Assembly: GCA_023055425.1 (NCBI GenBank)
Contig: JALGPY010000006.1
Span: forward strand, 72,634,127 to 72,698,126
Direction: 5' to 3'
Source: Linanthus parryae
Lineage: Eukaryota > Streptophyta > Magnoliopsida > Ericales > Polemoniaceae
DNA: 64,000 bases
Below the pieces are notes generated by a model. The model had not been told where the DNA came from. It searched no databases and saw nothing but the letters and a program-made list of their open reading frames with translations. The translations under genes and the position numbers were made by a program. This document shows, piece after piece, positions 1-10,285 of the stretch; the stretch's first letter is position 1; every line of letters starts with the position of its first letter.

Positions 1-312
1 GGGCATCCTCCAAAGCTTTGGAGCTTTTGTTGCCTTTCAACGGTTTGGCCAAACAAACACTGATCCTTAAAAAAATCAAATTGTACAAACTGTTAGCATT
101 ATAATCACAATATATGGGGATCAAGAATATCTGTAAGACACACTTTAAAGACTTATAAACACATTCAATCCAATGCCTGTCCTGCAACACATAAATCTGT
201 TAGAAAGAAAATAACAAGTTCATAAGCATAACCGAACTTGAAAGATTTGGAGCTTTGATCATGTCTCTTAAGAATATATTTCTTTCATCATCTTCAAATT
301 ACAAACTCCCCC
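1..312 (+). mobile_element. Fragment of a Sirevirus-like copia LTR
   Basis: This edge piece shares phrases with the LTR copy near 29819-31275: 'caaagctttggagctttgat'-type blocks, 'cctgcaac', 'gagacttataaa', and an 'aactccccct' block also found at about 36640 in the LTR at 35543-36805. It is shown in the same orientation as those copies, which belong to minus-strand elements. It begins outside the window and stops at the CACTA terminus at 316. No coding capacity is seen. Assignment rests on by-eye similarity to the other copies. Confidence 0.45.
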
Positions 313-315
313 TGA
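313..315. repeat. TGA target-site duplication, left side of CACTA candidate
   Basis: The three bases TGA directly precede the CACTA terminus at 316, and TGA directly follows the TAGTG terminus at 22591-22595. Plant CACTA (En/Spm) elements make 3-bp duplications. A 3-bp match alone has a 1 in 64 chance probability, so it only supports the call together with the termini. Confidence 0.5.
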
Positions 316-830
316 CACTAAAAAAGTTTCGGTTTATTACGACGAGTTAACTCGTCGTTAAAACCCGAAATTTCGTCGTTAGAACGAAAACACGACGAGA
401 AAAGTTCGTCCAAAGTGCGTCGGAATAGCTCCGTCGTTAGTTCGACGGGGCGAGAACATATCTCAGATGGTCAGTATAAGAATTTTTACTGACCACGGTT
501 TCCGACGAAAATGTTTCGTCGTTAATTATTTGCCGACGACTTCCCGATCAAAAAAAATCGTGGTCAAAACTTTTTCCGACTATTATTTCGACAAGCTTTG
601 GTGGTCGTTGAATTTATGCCGACAATTATTCTCGTCGTCTTTTGTCTCTGCACAACTGCTTTTTTCGTCGTTATTTATTATCTATTTTCGTAAATTTGTG
701 ATGTTTGCCCATTTTTCGTGAAAAGACGACCATAGTACTTTTCGTTACTTCTTAAAACAACAATTTTACTCGTCGCATTCGTCGAGAAGTGGTCGTCTAT
801 AAAAACAATATTTTTTATAAATAAATACTA
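316..830 (+). repeat. CACTA left subterminal repeat region
   Basis: This stretch is packed with short direct and inverted copies of CGACGA/TCGTCG and GGTCGTTG-like words, with small palindromes such as the pair around 345-358. Such arrays are the binding sites of the TNPA-type protein in known En/Spm elements; that role here is inferred from family knowledge. An open frame crosses 467-721, but it is made of the repeats and is not called a gene. The ATG-less remainder has no coding signal. Confidence 0.5.
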
Positions 831-1827
831 AATTCTTGAAAAGAAATGAAATTTCTATTAATATCAACCGAACCCAGTGTACCAAAAATTTGTACATTTA
901 CATCAACTACAACATAAAATCCTTACAAACTATATATCATCCTAACCAAAACTACAAACTTAGCATAATCTACACTAGCTAGGTTCATAGTTCTGGGTAG
1001 GGAAGCTCCGATGTGAACGTGAATCGTGCATAGGAGGTGGACGCGACCTTGAGTTCTTGCAAGCTACACGGTCATGCAATCCTCGTGTTGGAAGTCTGAT
1101 TCACAAAACCTGAAGACATTAAAAAACAACATATAAATTTTCTAACAAGTATGTACAAGAATTATGTTATGCAGTACAAGGTGTATGCTAAACTAAACTC
1201 AGCTAGCTCGCTGTTCACCTGACATACAAAATTCACACAGATAACAATGGACGACTGCTGGAAGAAGGCGCAACAGTGACATTGTCAAATGCAATTTTCA
1301 GCTCTCAAGGAGCCCTCATCTCAATTAAACTATACCGATAAACTTCCATAACTTCTGAGCTGATACAGTGTACATATAATATTGTGGGTGCATTGTGTGA
1401 ATTGTATGCATGTTATCCACCAGGCATGAGTCTCCACCCACATCACGTAGGGGTCTCGAGCGAGCAATATGCAGCATACAGCAGTGGAAGTGTCAAACAT
1501 ATATAGTGAGTGTTTCAGTGCGTGTTCCAAGCATAGCTTCCACCTGGAAGGAGCCTCCACCCACACCACGCAGGGGTCTCGTTACGATTTTCAAATGCGA
1601 GGAACAGTCAGATGATGTAGAGTATTGCAGGGTAATTTACCTCTATTGGCGACGCAACTCGTCCTTGAACGAAATAATCTGCAAATATTTTGGAGATTTC
1701 TGGCCTGGTATTTTTTTGGACATCACATAAGGCGCTAATATACTACCAGTATGAATGTTCTATAGCATTCAAAATGTACCTGCAACAGGTGAGTGGAAAA
1801 AAAGTTAGTATAATTTTGTAAAGTTGC
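831..1827. other. AT-rich stretch with no clear gene; contains a short direct repeat pair
   Basis: No confident gene. On the minus strand near 985-1110 there is a short Ser/Arg/Pro-rich open stretch (about 40 codons, ending at an in-frame TAG near 980) after a possible splice acceptor; this could be the tail of a decayed element gene but no family is recognised. A block reading 'ctccacccacatcacg' (about 1433) with 'aggggtctcg' after it recurs about 125 bp downstream (about 1556) with two or three changes, giving a local direct duplication. Confidence 0.3.
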
Positions 1828-2740
1828 CTGCACCCCTAACCAATGAGGTGGTTCATGAGCCTATACCTACTGCACTAATCTCTAAACCAGCAATGATCTC
1901 TCTGCAACCACATCTTTAAACCCAGCCATGATTACTCTGAAACCAAAATTTTAAACCAGCATTTATTAATCAATTTGTTACTCTAAAGCTATTTTACTCT
2001 AAAAGCCCATGTATTATTATACTTTGGTCGGCTTCGGCAGAAAATTCCAAGTTAGCGATATCACTCACTATGTATGTATGTTGTTTGCAACATAACAATA
2101 CACATATGGGAGGGCAGTTGATTGAAAGAGTTCAGAAATCACCGGCTCCAAAGCAAACAACTGCAGAGAGGGTGAACCACCTCCAAAAAACATCCCCATC
2201 TCTCTGCAGATTGAGCCTCATTCTTGAGTCATTATTATCAAAAACAAATTGCATCATTTTGCTATAAGATAAGAGAACATAGTGGTACTAAGAGAATGTT
2301 TGGTATTAGCTTAAAGAAACAAAATTCTGACTAAGTTAACCAATAGTAGATTGCAAAGAACAATTCGCCAGCCGGTTAAAGACCCAATTTTAAACTCCAC
2401 GGACATCACAAAGCCAAACGTTTATACCGAAAAAGAAACAATGTTAAAACTATTTTCAGAACATTGCCACCCCTAATCAATGAGGTTCATCATTAACCTA
2501 TACCTACTGACCTGCACTACTCTTTAAAACAACAATAATTTTGATATGAAACCACATATTCAAACTAGCATTTATTATAATCCCCCCAACACCCTACGTG
2601 TCAATCTTTAAACTCTCAATCTTCTCCTAACCCCCAGCTTCCAAACTGTGTATAAAACCATAGCCTACAGCCTTGTACATTTCACTACACTTTTCATCTT
2701 CCTATATATAGTTTTGCTTGTCTGAAAGCATGTCGATGTC
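1828..2740 (+). repeat. Two copies of a repeated block; the second has a promoter-like end
   Basis: A block beginning 'cacccctaa(c/t)caatgagg' occurs at about 1831 and 2468, and again at about 5948. The copies share 'cctatacctactg', 'accacat(c)tttaaac' and 'agcatttatta'. The 2468 copy continues into a pyrimidine-rich run and TATAAAACC (about 2651) followed by 'agcctacagccttg', and then an ATG at 2730 in 'atgtcgatgtcaacaatctc'. That ATG opens only about 19 codons, so this copy has no gene of its own. It probably arose by internal duplication in the host element. Confidence 0.5.
2644..2680 (+). promoter_or_regulatory. TATA-box promoter-like module, copy 1
   Basis: 'tgtgtataaaaccatagcctaca' type sequence with TATAAAA, preceded by a C/T-rich tract. 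The same word order recurs at about 6121-6150 and 6849-6875. Conservation of the TATA core and the 'gcctaca' block in three copies suggests a duplicated core promoter. Transcription is not shown. Confidence 0.35.
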
Positions 2741-4276
2741 AACAATCTCCACAAGGTTGATTTTGTTATGTTCTGGTTGTCTTGATGCAACATTGTGATG
2801 CATGGAATGATCACAAAGATGTTGCTTCAGGTAGTCAGAACATAACGATGCCAACCTCTGTCTATCATAGCCCAACTCCTCATCGACGACAATTCCGTTC
2901 GGCAACATTGTGATGCAGGAACAATTATAAAGAAGCAGCCGGAGGTGGCAGCTAGCTTTTTTATGATTGTTTCTAGCATCACAATGAGATATTCAGAATC
3001 TCGTCTACCACCACCCGGGCACGGAGAATCATCACAGATAAAGCTGGCATGGCGGTCTAAAATCTATTCGGTTGCTGCGTGTATGGTTCATCTACCATAG
3101 TATGCCCCAACCCAATATTTTGTTGTATTCGATGGTCGATGAACCATACTATGCAGTAACCCCATAGGTTTTGGACTTCCAACCCAGCTTTCTTGTGATG
3201 CATTGAATAACCACGAAGAAGCTGCTCGATTTTAGTGCTATTACTTCACTTGTTTTTTTTTTACTCGCTCATAATTTTCTCACATGTCACAACTAATGAA
3301 TCCAGGAAGTAGTTACTCTAAAAGCTATGTTAGGCGATCATAAAACAAGGTTTCCCTCCAAAAGGGAATTTCAACATCAAGAATAGACTTGAGAATCATC
3401 AACATCAAGAAGATAGTGGACTTAAGACAGGGTTGCGCGATCATAAGACAAAGTAGTTACTCTAAAAGCTATGTTACTCTAAAAGCTATGTTGCCGATCA
3501 TAAGACAAGGTTTCCCTCAAAACGGGAATATCAACATCAAGAAGAGAGTTGACTTAGGAAATGAAAGGGGACACCAAAATATGTTTACCTTTGGCGAAAG
3601 TCAAAACAATGCCCACTCATCCATACTATCGATTAATGTTCTGTAACTTGGAAATGTTACCTACTACAGGTGATAGGAAATACAGTTTAGTTTTTTTATT
3701 CATCTTACGTCGATGTGAAAATTATGGATCAACAAGATAAAAGAAACAAAGTTTACCTCTGCTGAAATTCCACGCAGTGCACAACTATTATCGAAAATGA
3801 ACGTGAGAGTGAAAATGAAGTAATTTAGACCAGGGCATTGGTAAGGCACGATAATTCAATGGTAAATTCATGGATTGTTGCCAGTGATGACAAATTGGGG
3901 ATCACTAGAGCGCAAACAATTAGCATTCAGTAGATTATAATAATCATGAAGAGGCCCAATTCAGTATTACATGGAAACAAACAACGAGCATGAAGGACAT
4001 CATAATAAAATTATAAGCCACTAATCATCATGACCATTCACAAAAAACTTGTGCAGTAACTGTTCGAATTCCCTAAACTGCCCTCATTGAAAAACATTAA
4101 TGTACAAGGCAATCAATTAGTCAATTACTTGCATGTTTAATGAGGAGGAAAAAAAAAGAGAAAATGACATCTGATTAACTCTATTTAATCTCATACATCC
4201 ATTCCAAAATAGTCACAGCCAATTAAATCACTTCTCCAAGACTCCATCAAAGTTTAGTCCCCAAAATCCCATTACC
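2741..4276. other. Internal repeats of the CACTA candidate; no gene recognised
   Basis: The block 'cattgtgatgca' with a following 'aagaagcagc/aagaagctgc' occurs about three times (near 2790, 2907 and 3193). 'aaggtttccctc(c)aaa(a)cgggaat' followed by 'tcaacatcaagaa' occurs near 3350 and 3508, and a related copy lies at about 6233. 'ttactctaaaagctatgtt' is repeated at about 3312, 3455 and 3474. A small inverted repeat pairs 'gtatggttcatc' near 3082 with 'gatgaaccatac' near 3138. No open frame here has recognisable domains. Confidence 0.4.
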
Positions 4277-4567
4277 ATGAAATCAATTCGCAAACGCCTG
4301 CGTGAAGAAGAGGAGGTCACCAGTCGTTTCACAGGGCTGCCAGGGTCCAATAAGAATGCTCCAATTTTCATCTCTGATTCATCGGATGAAGATTCAAGGA
4401 GCGAGGACTCCCCTTCAGTGAGGTTGTATAAGAAGAGGACAACTGCAATGGAGGAAAGCCGGCGGAAAATACAAGAGACTGAATGGAGAATCCAGTTAAT
4501 TGAGCAGATGAAGATTGAAATTTATAGGTTGGTTGTGCCTCTCGAATTCTATGAAGAAACCGGTTAA
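4277..4567 (+). CDS. Small acidic/coiled-coil protein of unknown function (96 aa)
   Basis: I do not recognise the family. The frame opens at a true ATG at 4277. Residues 1-13 are basic and glutamate-rich (RKRLREEEE). An acidic serine tract DSSDEDSRSEDSPS (about 33-46) looks like a CK2-type phosphorylation region, and residues 55-85 are predicted by eye to be helical (EESRRKIQETEWRIQLIEQ). The C-terminus reads RLVVPLEFYEETG. A related but broken copy lies on the opposite strand at 10896-11125: the NAP...SDS.DE, EW...L.E and VP.E blocks match, and the DNA also matches upstream. Both copies lie inside the CACTA candidate, so this may be a gene carried or captured by the element. It could also be an exon of a longer gene. 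No TATA box is obvious directly upstream. Confidence 0.4.
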   Translation: MKSIRKRLREEEEVTSRFTGLPGSNKNAPIFISDSSDEDSRSEDSPSVRLYKKRTTAMEESRRKIQETEWRIQLIEQMKIEIYRLVVPLEFYEETG

Positions 4568-4836
4568 TCCGCTTTCCCAATCAAAAAGAGATACAGGGGG
4601 GCTACCGGGAAAAAGCTTTCACACAAGCAGGAACCAGGCAAGGCCCCGACAGATGAACAACTCAAAGAGGACAATGCGGACTAGACTTTTATTTTCTGTA
4701 ATTTTCCTTCTTATCTTTCTCTTATTCATGGTAATATATTGTTTTATATAAATGTATGGCCGGTTGTCTTTAATGGATAGTTTTCTTTAATTTGCAATTA
4801 CTTGACTTATTAGTGAAATAATTCCTTTGGTAATTC
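4568..4836. other. Spacer with no recognised gene
   Basis: AT-rich sequence after the 96-aa ORF. It includes a stretch shared with the region before the foldback at 12209 ('cttgacttattagtgaa' versus 'actgacttattaatgaa'), so the foldback modules extend leftward of the foldback itself. Confidence 0.3.
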
Positions 4837-4986
4837 ATCCGTTCATTGTCTACCGTCTGCGGGTAGCTGCAAAGGACATTTTGACCCGGTTTGAATGCAC
4901 CAATGTGTTGTTAATATTTTGCAAATATTATCGGCAGGTCAAAATGGCCTTCGCAACTCCACCCAGAATAGAGAGGTTGAACGGAT
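4837..4986. repeat. Foldback H1 (about 50-bp arms)
   Basis: The left arm starts ATCCGTTCA and ends CATTTTGACC. The right arm, read on the minus strand, also starts ATCCGTTCA and ends CATTTTGACC. Between the arms is a loop of about 50 nt containing 'tgcacca' and 'ttgcaaatattatc'. The arms differ at scattered positions and small indels. The same arm and loop words occur in H2, H3 and H4, so this is a repeat family inside the CACTA candidate. Confidence 0.6.
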
Positions 4987-5149
4987 AAAATAACAACTAT
5001 CACGCTCAAGTTCTAGGAAAACTAATATATGCGACGGGCTACGCATCTATTAGGACAAGGATCTCGCACGTGATATGAACGATCCCTCAACACGCAATTG
5101 GGCGCAGAGACGACATTACAAAGGTGTGTTTTGCCAATCCAGATGAGAT

Positions 5150-5590
5150 ACGTAGAACAGATACAGACCCGGACATTGAATGAATAGAGGGATGTACGGA
5201 GAGAGGCTCAGATCTGCACTCATGAAAACCAGATAAGAGATCGATGGTCACTGGCTGCAAAAAGGAATTTGGCTCGCCATGCATACCATGACACTCTATC
5301 GGCTACAGAGAGTGAATTCGGTAGATCAAAATCATCACGACCTCTTCAGTGACCGTGAAGAGGCTCCGATCTGTACTCATTAAAACCAAACAAGAGATGA
5401 TCATAGCAGGTTGCAAACAAAAATTTTCCTCGCCATGCATAATACTCTCTAACAGCTTCAACGAGTGAATTCGATAGATCCATATCATCACGGCCTCACA
5501 ATGAGCGCTAATAGTGAGCAAGAAATGCTCAAATCAGTACTCAGTAGAAGCAAATAAGTGATGATCACATCACGCTGAAAATAATGCAAC
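5150..5590 (+). repeat. ~160-bp tandem repeat array A (three units)
   Basis: Units start with 'aggctcagatct'-like words at 5204, 5361 and about 5526. Each then carries 'actcat(g/t)aaaacca', 'aagagatcgatg(g/a)tca', 'gctgcaaa', 'cgccatgcat', 'gagtgaattcg(g/a)tagatc' and 'atcatcacg(a/g)cctc'. The spacing is 157-165 bp. Homologous arrays lie at 11330-11700 and 12480-12800. Open frames crossing it are shadows of the repeat. Confidence 0.6.
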
Positions 5591-5723
5591 CCTTGTCTGG
5601 AAGGTTACGAAACGGGTGTCAAAATAATTACCATATGCATCATTCGTAACTTTCGAAGCAGTTGATTCATTAAGCCATATATATCATACTTCAATTGTAC
5701 TGAAATAAAATCCATTTGAAATT

Positions 5724-5848
5724 CCTCCGTTCATCCTCTATCATGTACAGGGTCTCGTGAAGGTCACTTCGACCCGGTTTGCAGACACACAGCTTTGCAA
5801 CGTATTAGCCAGCATTATGAGCGGGTCAAAGAACCTTCACATGCCCGT
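5724..5848. repeat. Foldback H2 (right arm shortened)
   Basis: The left arm 'ctccgttcatcctcta...tgaaggtcacttcgaccc' and the loop ('cacagctttgcaa...gccagcattatga') match the foldback family. The right arm 'gcgggtcaaagaaccttcac' is present, but the outer part that would pair with 'ccgttcatcc' is missing. Confidence 0.5.
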
Positions 5849-5939
5849 ATTAGCCAGCATTGTGGGGGGAAATAACTAATCAAAGTCAATCTCGTAAAGT
5901 GAACAAGGCACTACTCAAATTAAACATGTTGCACAGATA

Positions 5940-6180
5940 TCATTGGCACCCCTAATCAGTGAGGTGGTTCTTGAACCTATGCCTAGTAAGCTGCAGTAAT
6001 CTTGAAACCATGCTGCACATATTTCTCTGAAACCACATCTTTAAACTAGTATTTATTATCACTGACCACCATCCTCTCCATTTTATTACTCTCCATATTC
6101 TCCGAACCCCACAATCAACTGTGTATAAAACTAAAGCCTACAGCCTTGTCCATGTCTGTCAATATTCTCATAGGTCACAA
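5940..6180 (+). promoter_or_regulatory. Third copy of the repeated block with TATA-box module (copy 2)
   Basis: Starts 'cacccctaatcagtgagg' (about 5948) and runs through 'accacatctttaaact' and 'agtatttattatca' to 'ctgtgtataaaactaaagcc' and 'tacagccttgtccatg' (about 6118-6155). It closely parallels 2468-2690. No ORF of note follows directly. Confidence 0.4.
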
Positions 6181-6740
6181 GTAATGCATCCACAAAATAA
6201 AGTAAAAGCTATAGACTAGTTGCCACATAAGACAAGTTTTCCCTCCAAAAGGGAATTTCAACAGCAAGAAGAGACTGACTGGACTTAAAGGAAATAAAGA
6301 GGGGGGGGGGGGAATCAGAATATGCTTTATGAAGGTTCTCACAAAAGCACCAAAAAGTTAAACCTTGAGAACATCAGTGTTTGGCAGGTGACTACACAGA
6401 TCATGTACACAATATGCAAAAGTTGTTTTTTTTTTGGAAAACAAACAAACAGACACACACACACACTCACACAAAACATGCATAAGTTGTGTTAAGAGGA
6501 CCTCCAGTTTTTTTATGTTGGAAAAAAATGCAAATTAGCCATCGAAATTTAATTAAGTATTAATCTAATTAAAATATTACTTAATTCAAAAATTCAATAT
6601 AATTAAATAAAAAATGAGATCAGGAGACAGTAATTTATGACAAACAAGCAATAATATGCAGTTATTATTGCCTCCAAAAAAATCCATAGCAGTTAATTTA
6701 GTAGCAGCAGTTATTTCAGGATTAAACCTTGAAAACATGC
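6181..6740. other. AT-rich spacer with G tract and short CA repeat; no gene
   Basis: Contains another copy of the 'ttccctccaaaagggaattt' block near 6238, a run of about 13 G near 6301, and a short (CA)n near 6450-6475. No coding signal is seen. Confidence 0.3.
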
Positions 6741-6759
6741 AGTAATTAACCTCCACTAA

Positions 6760-6930
6760 CTACCCCACCTCTTCATCTTTTAACTCTCCATCTTCTTGTA
6801 ACCACCCACCTCCTCTATTATCTTCCTGCAGTCTGAAACTATATAATGAGTATAAAACAAAAGCCTACAAACTTTATCCATTGACATAATCTTTCATCCC
6901 AGATAAAGTTTATATTCTGCCAGCTTGTCA
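6760..6930 (+). promoter_or_regulatory. TATA-box promoter-like module, copy 3, upstream of the 6931 ORF
   Basis: A C/T-rich tract (about 6765-6835) is followed by 'gagtataaaacaaaagcctac' (about 6847-6870), the same module as at 2644 and 6118. The TATA box lies about 80 bp upstream of the ATG at 6931, a plausible plant core-promoter spacing. Of the three copies only this one is followed by a substantial ORF. Confidence 0.4.
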
Positions 6931-7377
6931 ATGTCAGCGGACAACACATTACCTCAAGTCAATCTGGAGGATGCTCCAGCTAAAAGGGGACCATGTTGGT
7001 CCTTTAAAGAGAGAAGAGAGCAATTTGTGATCACCAATACGTGGTGCATTCCTCTCCCACTCATACCATCTGCCACAACAAACATGGCCACCATCTTGAC
7101 TCACCTCAAGGCCCCAACATCATGGATCGTGGAGCAACGGAGCCTCAACAGCCTCCTTAAACAGTTCAATTGGACATCTTTTCAAATCAATCAGATGATC
7201 GCTGAGGAGGAAGCAAGGGTGGCAGGCAAAATTGTTCCAGACAACCAGGTTGTGACCGCAGATGACAGCCTGAGCTCGAACCTCTGGTACATTGTCCAGT
7301 TTCCATCCGACATTGGAGAAGCAAAGCATGTAATGATGGAGGATTACAAGGCAACCAGGATACTAGAGTATTCATAA
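6931..7377 (+). CDS. Hypothetical protein, 148 aa, behind a TATA module
   Basis: I do not recognise this protein. The first ATG is at 6931 (MSADNTLPQVNLEDAPAK); the in-frame TTG two codons earlier is not a likely plant start. The frame is open for 149 codons including the stop. It has no membrane segment, signal peptide or zinc-binding pattern that I can see; a Trp-rich and Gln-rich middle (SWIVEQRSLNSLLKQFNW, about 71-88) may be helical. A TATA box lies about 80 bp upstream in a module that is repeated elsewhere in the same element. A LINE endonuclease fragment begins about 60 bp downstream, so the reading frame might be LINE-associated or a captured exon. It could also be chance in a degenerate element. 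Confidence 0.3.
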   Translation: MSADNTLPQVNLEDAPAKRGPCWSFKERREQFVITNTWCIPLPLIPSATTNMATILTHLKAPTSWIVEQRSLNSLLKQFNWTSFQINQMIAEEEARVAGKIVPDNQVVTADDSLSSNLWYIVQFPSDIGEAKHVMMEDYKATRILEYS

Positions 7378-7429
7378 AACATTCGGAGAAAATCAGGGGA
7401 ATACCTTCATACGATCCTACAGAAGGGGG

Positions 7430-7660
7430 GCTTCATGGCTCTGGTTGGCAGGCACAGGCCAAATTGTCTGTGTAACTGAAACCAGAATGTCTGGGGACGG
7501 GACTAGATGCATTTGCGCCTCTCTTGGATTTGGGAGATGCTTTGTGGTTTATACATATGGATTTGGTGGCGGCTTTTGGATTTTGTGGGAGCCAAATGAG
7601 GTGCAGGTGGATGTCATTGTTGTGTCTCAGCAAGAGATCCATGCCTCAGTTCAGGTTTGA
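7430..7660 (+). pseudogene. LINE (L1-type) endonuclease domain fragment
   Basis: The frame ending at 7660 contains 'IVCVTETRMSGDG', 'LGFGRCF', 'YGFGGGFWILWEPNEVQVDV' and 'QQEIHASVQV'. These match the order of blocks in the apurinic-like endonuclease of plant L1-type LINEs: ETR..G, LGF, GF.GGIW..W...V.V, Q.IH..V. Only about 70 residues remain; the N-terminal catalytic part and the reverse transcriptase are absent here. It is a truncated relic within the CACTA candidate. Confidence 0.6.
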
Positions 7661-9235
7661 TATGAACACCAAAGATAGTAGTTCTATGATTTTTTCAATC
7701 ACATGCCTTAGCACATATATATGTACATTAATCTTTATGTTTTCGAGATGTGAAACTCCTAATCACTAGTTATGAATGCATGTGTGCTTCCATGAGTGCA
7801 GGCTGCTAGGAAATAATGGAGCCACGGGTGAAGCTGGAGAATGGGTAAAGCTATGCCGACAAAGATCCTCTGCCATCGCTCGTCTGCCGTTGCTTCAATT
7901 TTCTGTGTTAAATCCCTTTAATAATCATGTTTTTTAATTTAATGTCGAACAATGGTTTTTGAGCCTCCCTCCAATGGTTTGAGGAGGGGGTTGTGCTTTG
8001 AGGTTGTAAGGGGTAGTTTTTCCCCCTGTATTAATTTGTGGGTTTTATTTGACTTTTTTTTTATTTATTTATTCTAGCTGTTATTTATTCCTAAAATATA
8101 CCTAGTCATCTACATATATGCTGTTATTTCTTCCCCATCTTTAACTATTTTTCCCAGAAATGGACTTTATCAATGTTCATAAGTCATAACTAATTGTATA
8201 ACTAATAATTTGCGTTAGCAATTTAAAGTTCTTATATATAAAAATAAGTTTATTATTATAGTTTCCTATCCTTGAATCATTATTCTAGTAATTATTCTAA
8301 TTATTCTAGCAATTTAAAGTTCTTATATATACTAATAAGTATTTCCCCCTATTATTCTAGTAATTATTCTAATTATTCTAGTTTCTAATTGATAACTAAT
8401 AATCTGCATTTGCAACATCACCATGAAGAACAAACACTCAGCCGAACACAGAAGGATAAATTGAACAGCTTTTTTCAGACCAACTATAGAAATAACGATA
8501 TCCCTAATCCAAAGAGCATACCAAACACCCAAATACAACAGTACTAGTCCGAACAGATGCATTCACATACGAAATTGCAGATCTATAACACGAATCGACC
8601 TGATAAACCACTAATTAAGAAAATAACACAACAACAACTACTAATGTAAGAGAGTGTGAGAGAAGTTAGTCCAAACCGGCCGTCCTTGAGGATAAGCCAA
8701 TATCGACTCCGTGGGTTCTTGAATCAACACTCCGATGACCTTCAGGCGCAACAACTGTCGCCGTTCCGAAGACATCCATTGGTTCCATCGGCCGGGGAGC
8801 TGAGTTAGTGGTCGCGGGAAGAGCTTAAGAGAGCTCTTGGCTTTTGGATAAGGGTTGAGGAATGAGTGGGGAGCAACGGGTCCATATGGCATTTTGTTTA
8901 ACTGAATCCCTTACAATTTTTTTTTGATTCAATGTATTTCCTCCCCTATATTTGGATGTAGTTGTATTCCCTCCACTACAAATATTTTTGTTAATTATAC
9001 TTTCATCCCAAAGTTTCATTGTAATGCAAGTTCCCTCCCCTGTAAATGTATTTTCTTCATAGCAGTTATTTCTCGGAGTTTCAAATTAATTTCACTTTGC
9101 TTTAGAAACTGCAACAAACATTTTTTTTTGGGTGAAAAACTGACACGAACATTGTTTGTGGAATATACAGGTGATAAGACAATCGAAATGTCGGTTCTAA
9201 ATTAAGGTAAGAATCGATAATGCTCTCATGGCCTA
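7661..9235. other. No gene recognised; local duplications
   Basis: 8220-8345 carries 'gcaatttaaagttcttatata' twice, with 'attctagtaattattctaattattctag' also in two copies (about 8281 and 8351). 8650-8880 is a GC-richer stretch with an open frame on the minus strand but no recognisable domain. 8930-9070 contains several 'ttccctcccc'-type words that recur around 13870-13910 and 22340, another sign of internal duplication. Confidence 0.3.
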
Positions 9236-9239
9236 CCGC

Positions 9240-10253
9240 ATAACAGACCATGCATTGACTGTGGAGTTGACTACATTTCACATTTGTCCAAACCTATATG
9301 TTTGACTAGGTGGAGAATTAATAGTTGACCGTTCACATCAGAGTTGCCTTCTTGCCTCAATACGAGGGGTTTAGGGTCTACCAACTACATATATATTTGT
9401 ATATACGTACGTATACCATGCATAACCTATACAGTTGAATGAAAAAGCTCACCTTTAACTGTAAAGTTAACCTTTTGTTTTACGTTGACTTTCTCTGCGC
9501 GAACCTACTAATCTGACAAAATGGGGAGACCAAAAAGTTTAATGCACAACATAGTTGACTTAGTATAACCTCAAAAAGCCAGGCACATAGGGTTTAGGGT
9601 TTAGGGTAGACCATCATGCATTGACAGTGGACTTGACTTATGAGCTCGATCACCTTTGACTGTACAGTATACCATTTCCTTTACGGTGAATTTCTTCGTG
9701 CGAACTTACTGATCTGACAAAGTGGAGACCAAAAAATTGTCTGTTCACTACATAGTTGACTTAGTATAACCTCAAAAGTCAATTTTAGGGTTTAGGGTAG
9801 ACCATCATGCACTGACTGTGGAGTTGACTTGTGAGCTCGATCATCTAATTTGACTGTGCAGTTGACCTTTTCCTTTACGTTGACTTTCTTCGTGCGAACT
9901 TACTAATATTACAAAGTGGAGCCAAAACGTTATCTTTTCACTACATAGTTGACGTAGTATAACCTCAAAAAGTCAAGTATAGGATCATTCATTGACAATG
10001 TAGTTGACTTATGAGCTCGATCACCTAATTTGACTGTACAATTGACCTTTTCCTTTACGTTGACTTACTTCGTGCGAACTTACTAATCTGACAAAGTGGA
10101 GACCAAAAAAGTATATGTTCACTACATAGTTGACGTAGTATAACCTCAAAAAGTCAAGTATATGATCATTCATTGACAATGGAGTTAACTTATGAGCTCA
10201 CATTTTACTGTAGTTGACATTTTAAATAACCGTTGACTTTATTCGTCCAAAAC

Positions 10254-10285
<32 letters not shown>

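Noticed and set aside
467..721. 84-codon open frame in the CACTA left end
   Set aside because: It is composed of the subterminal CGAC/GTCG repeats; no domain, and repeat composition explains the open frame.
5150..5590. CRISPR-like array of regularly spaced repeats
   Set aside because: Units are ~160 bp with no unique spacers, and the context is plant nuclear DNA.
8641..8892. 83-codon minus-strand ORF as a gene
   Set aside because: GC-richer stretch but no domain, no promoter-like signal, not supported by a homologue I recognise.
9590..9800. True telomeric repeat or interstitial telomere
   Set aside because: Only two to three TTTAGGG units at each of two places, and both lie inside a repeating unit.
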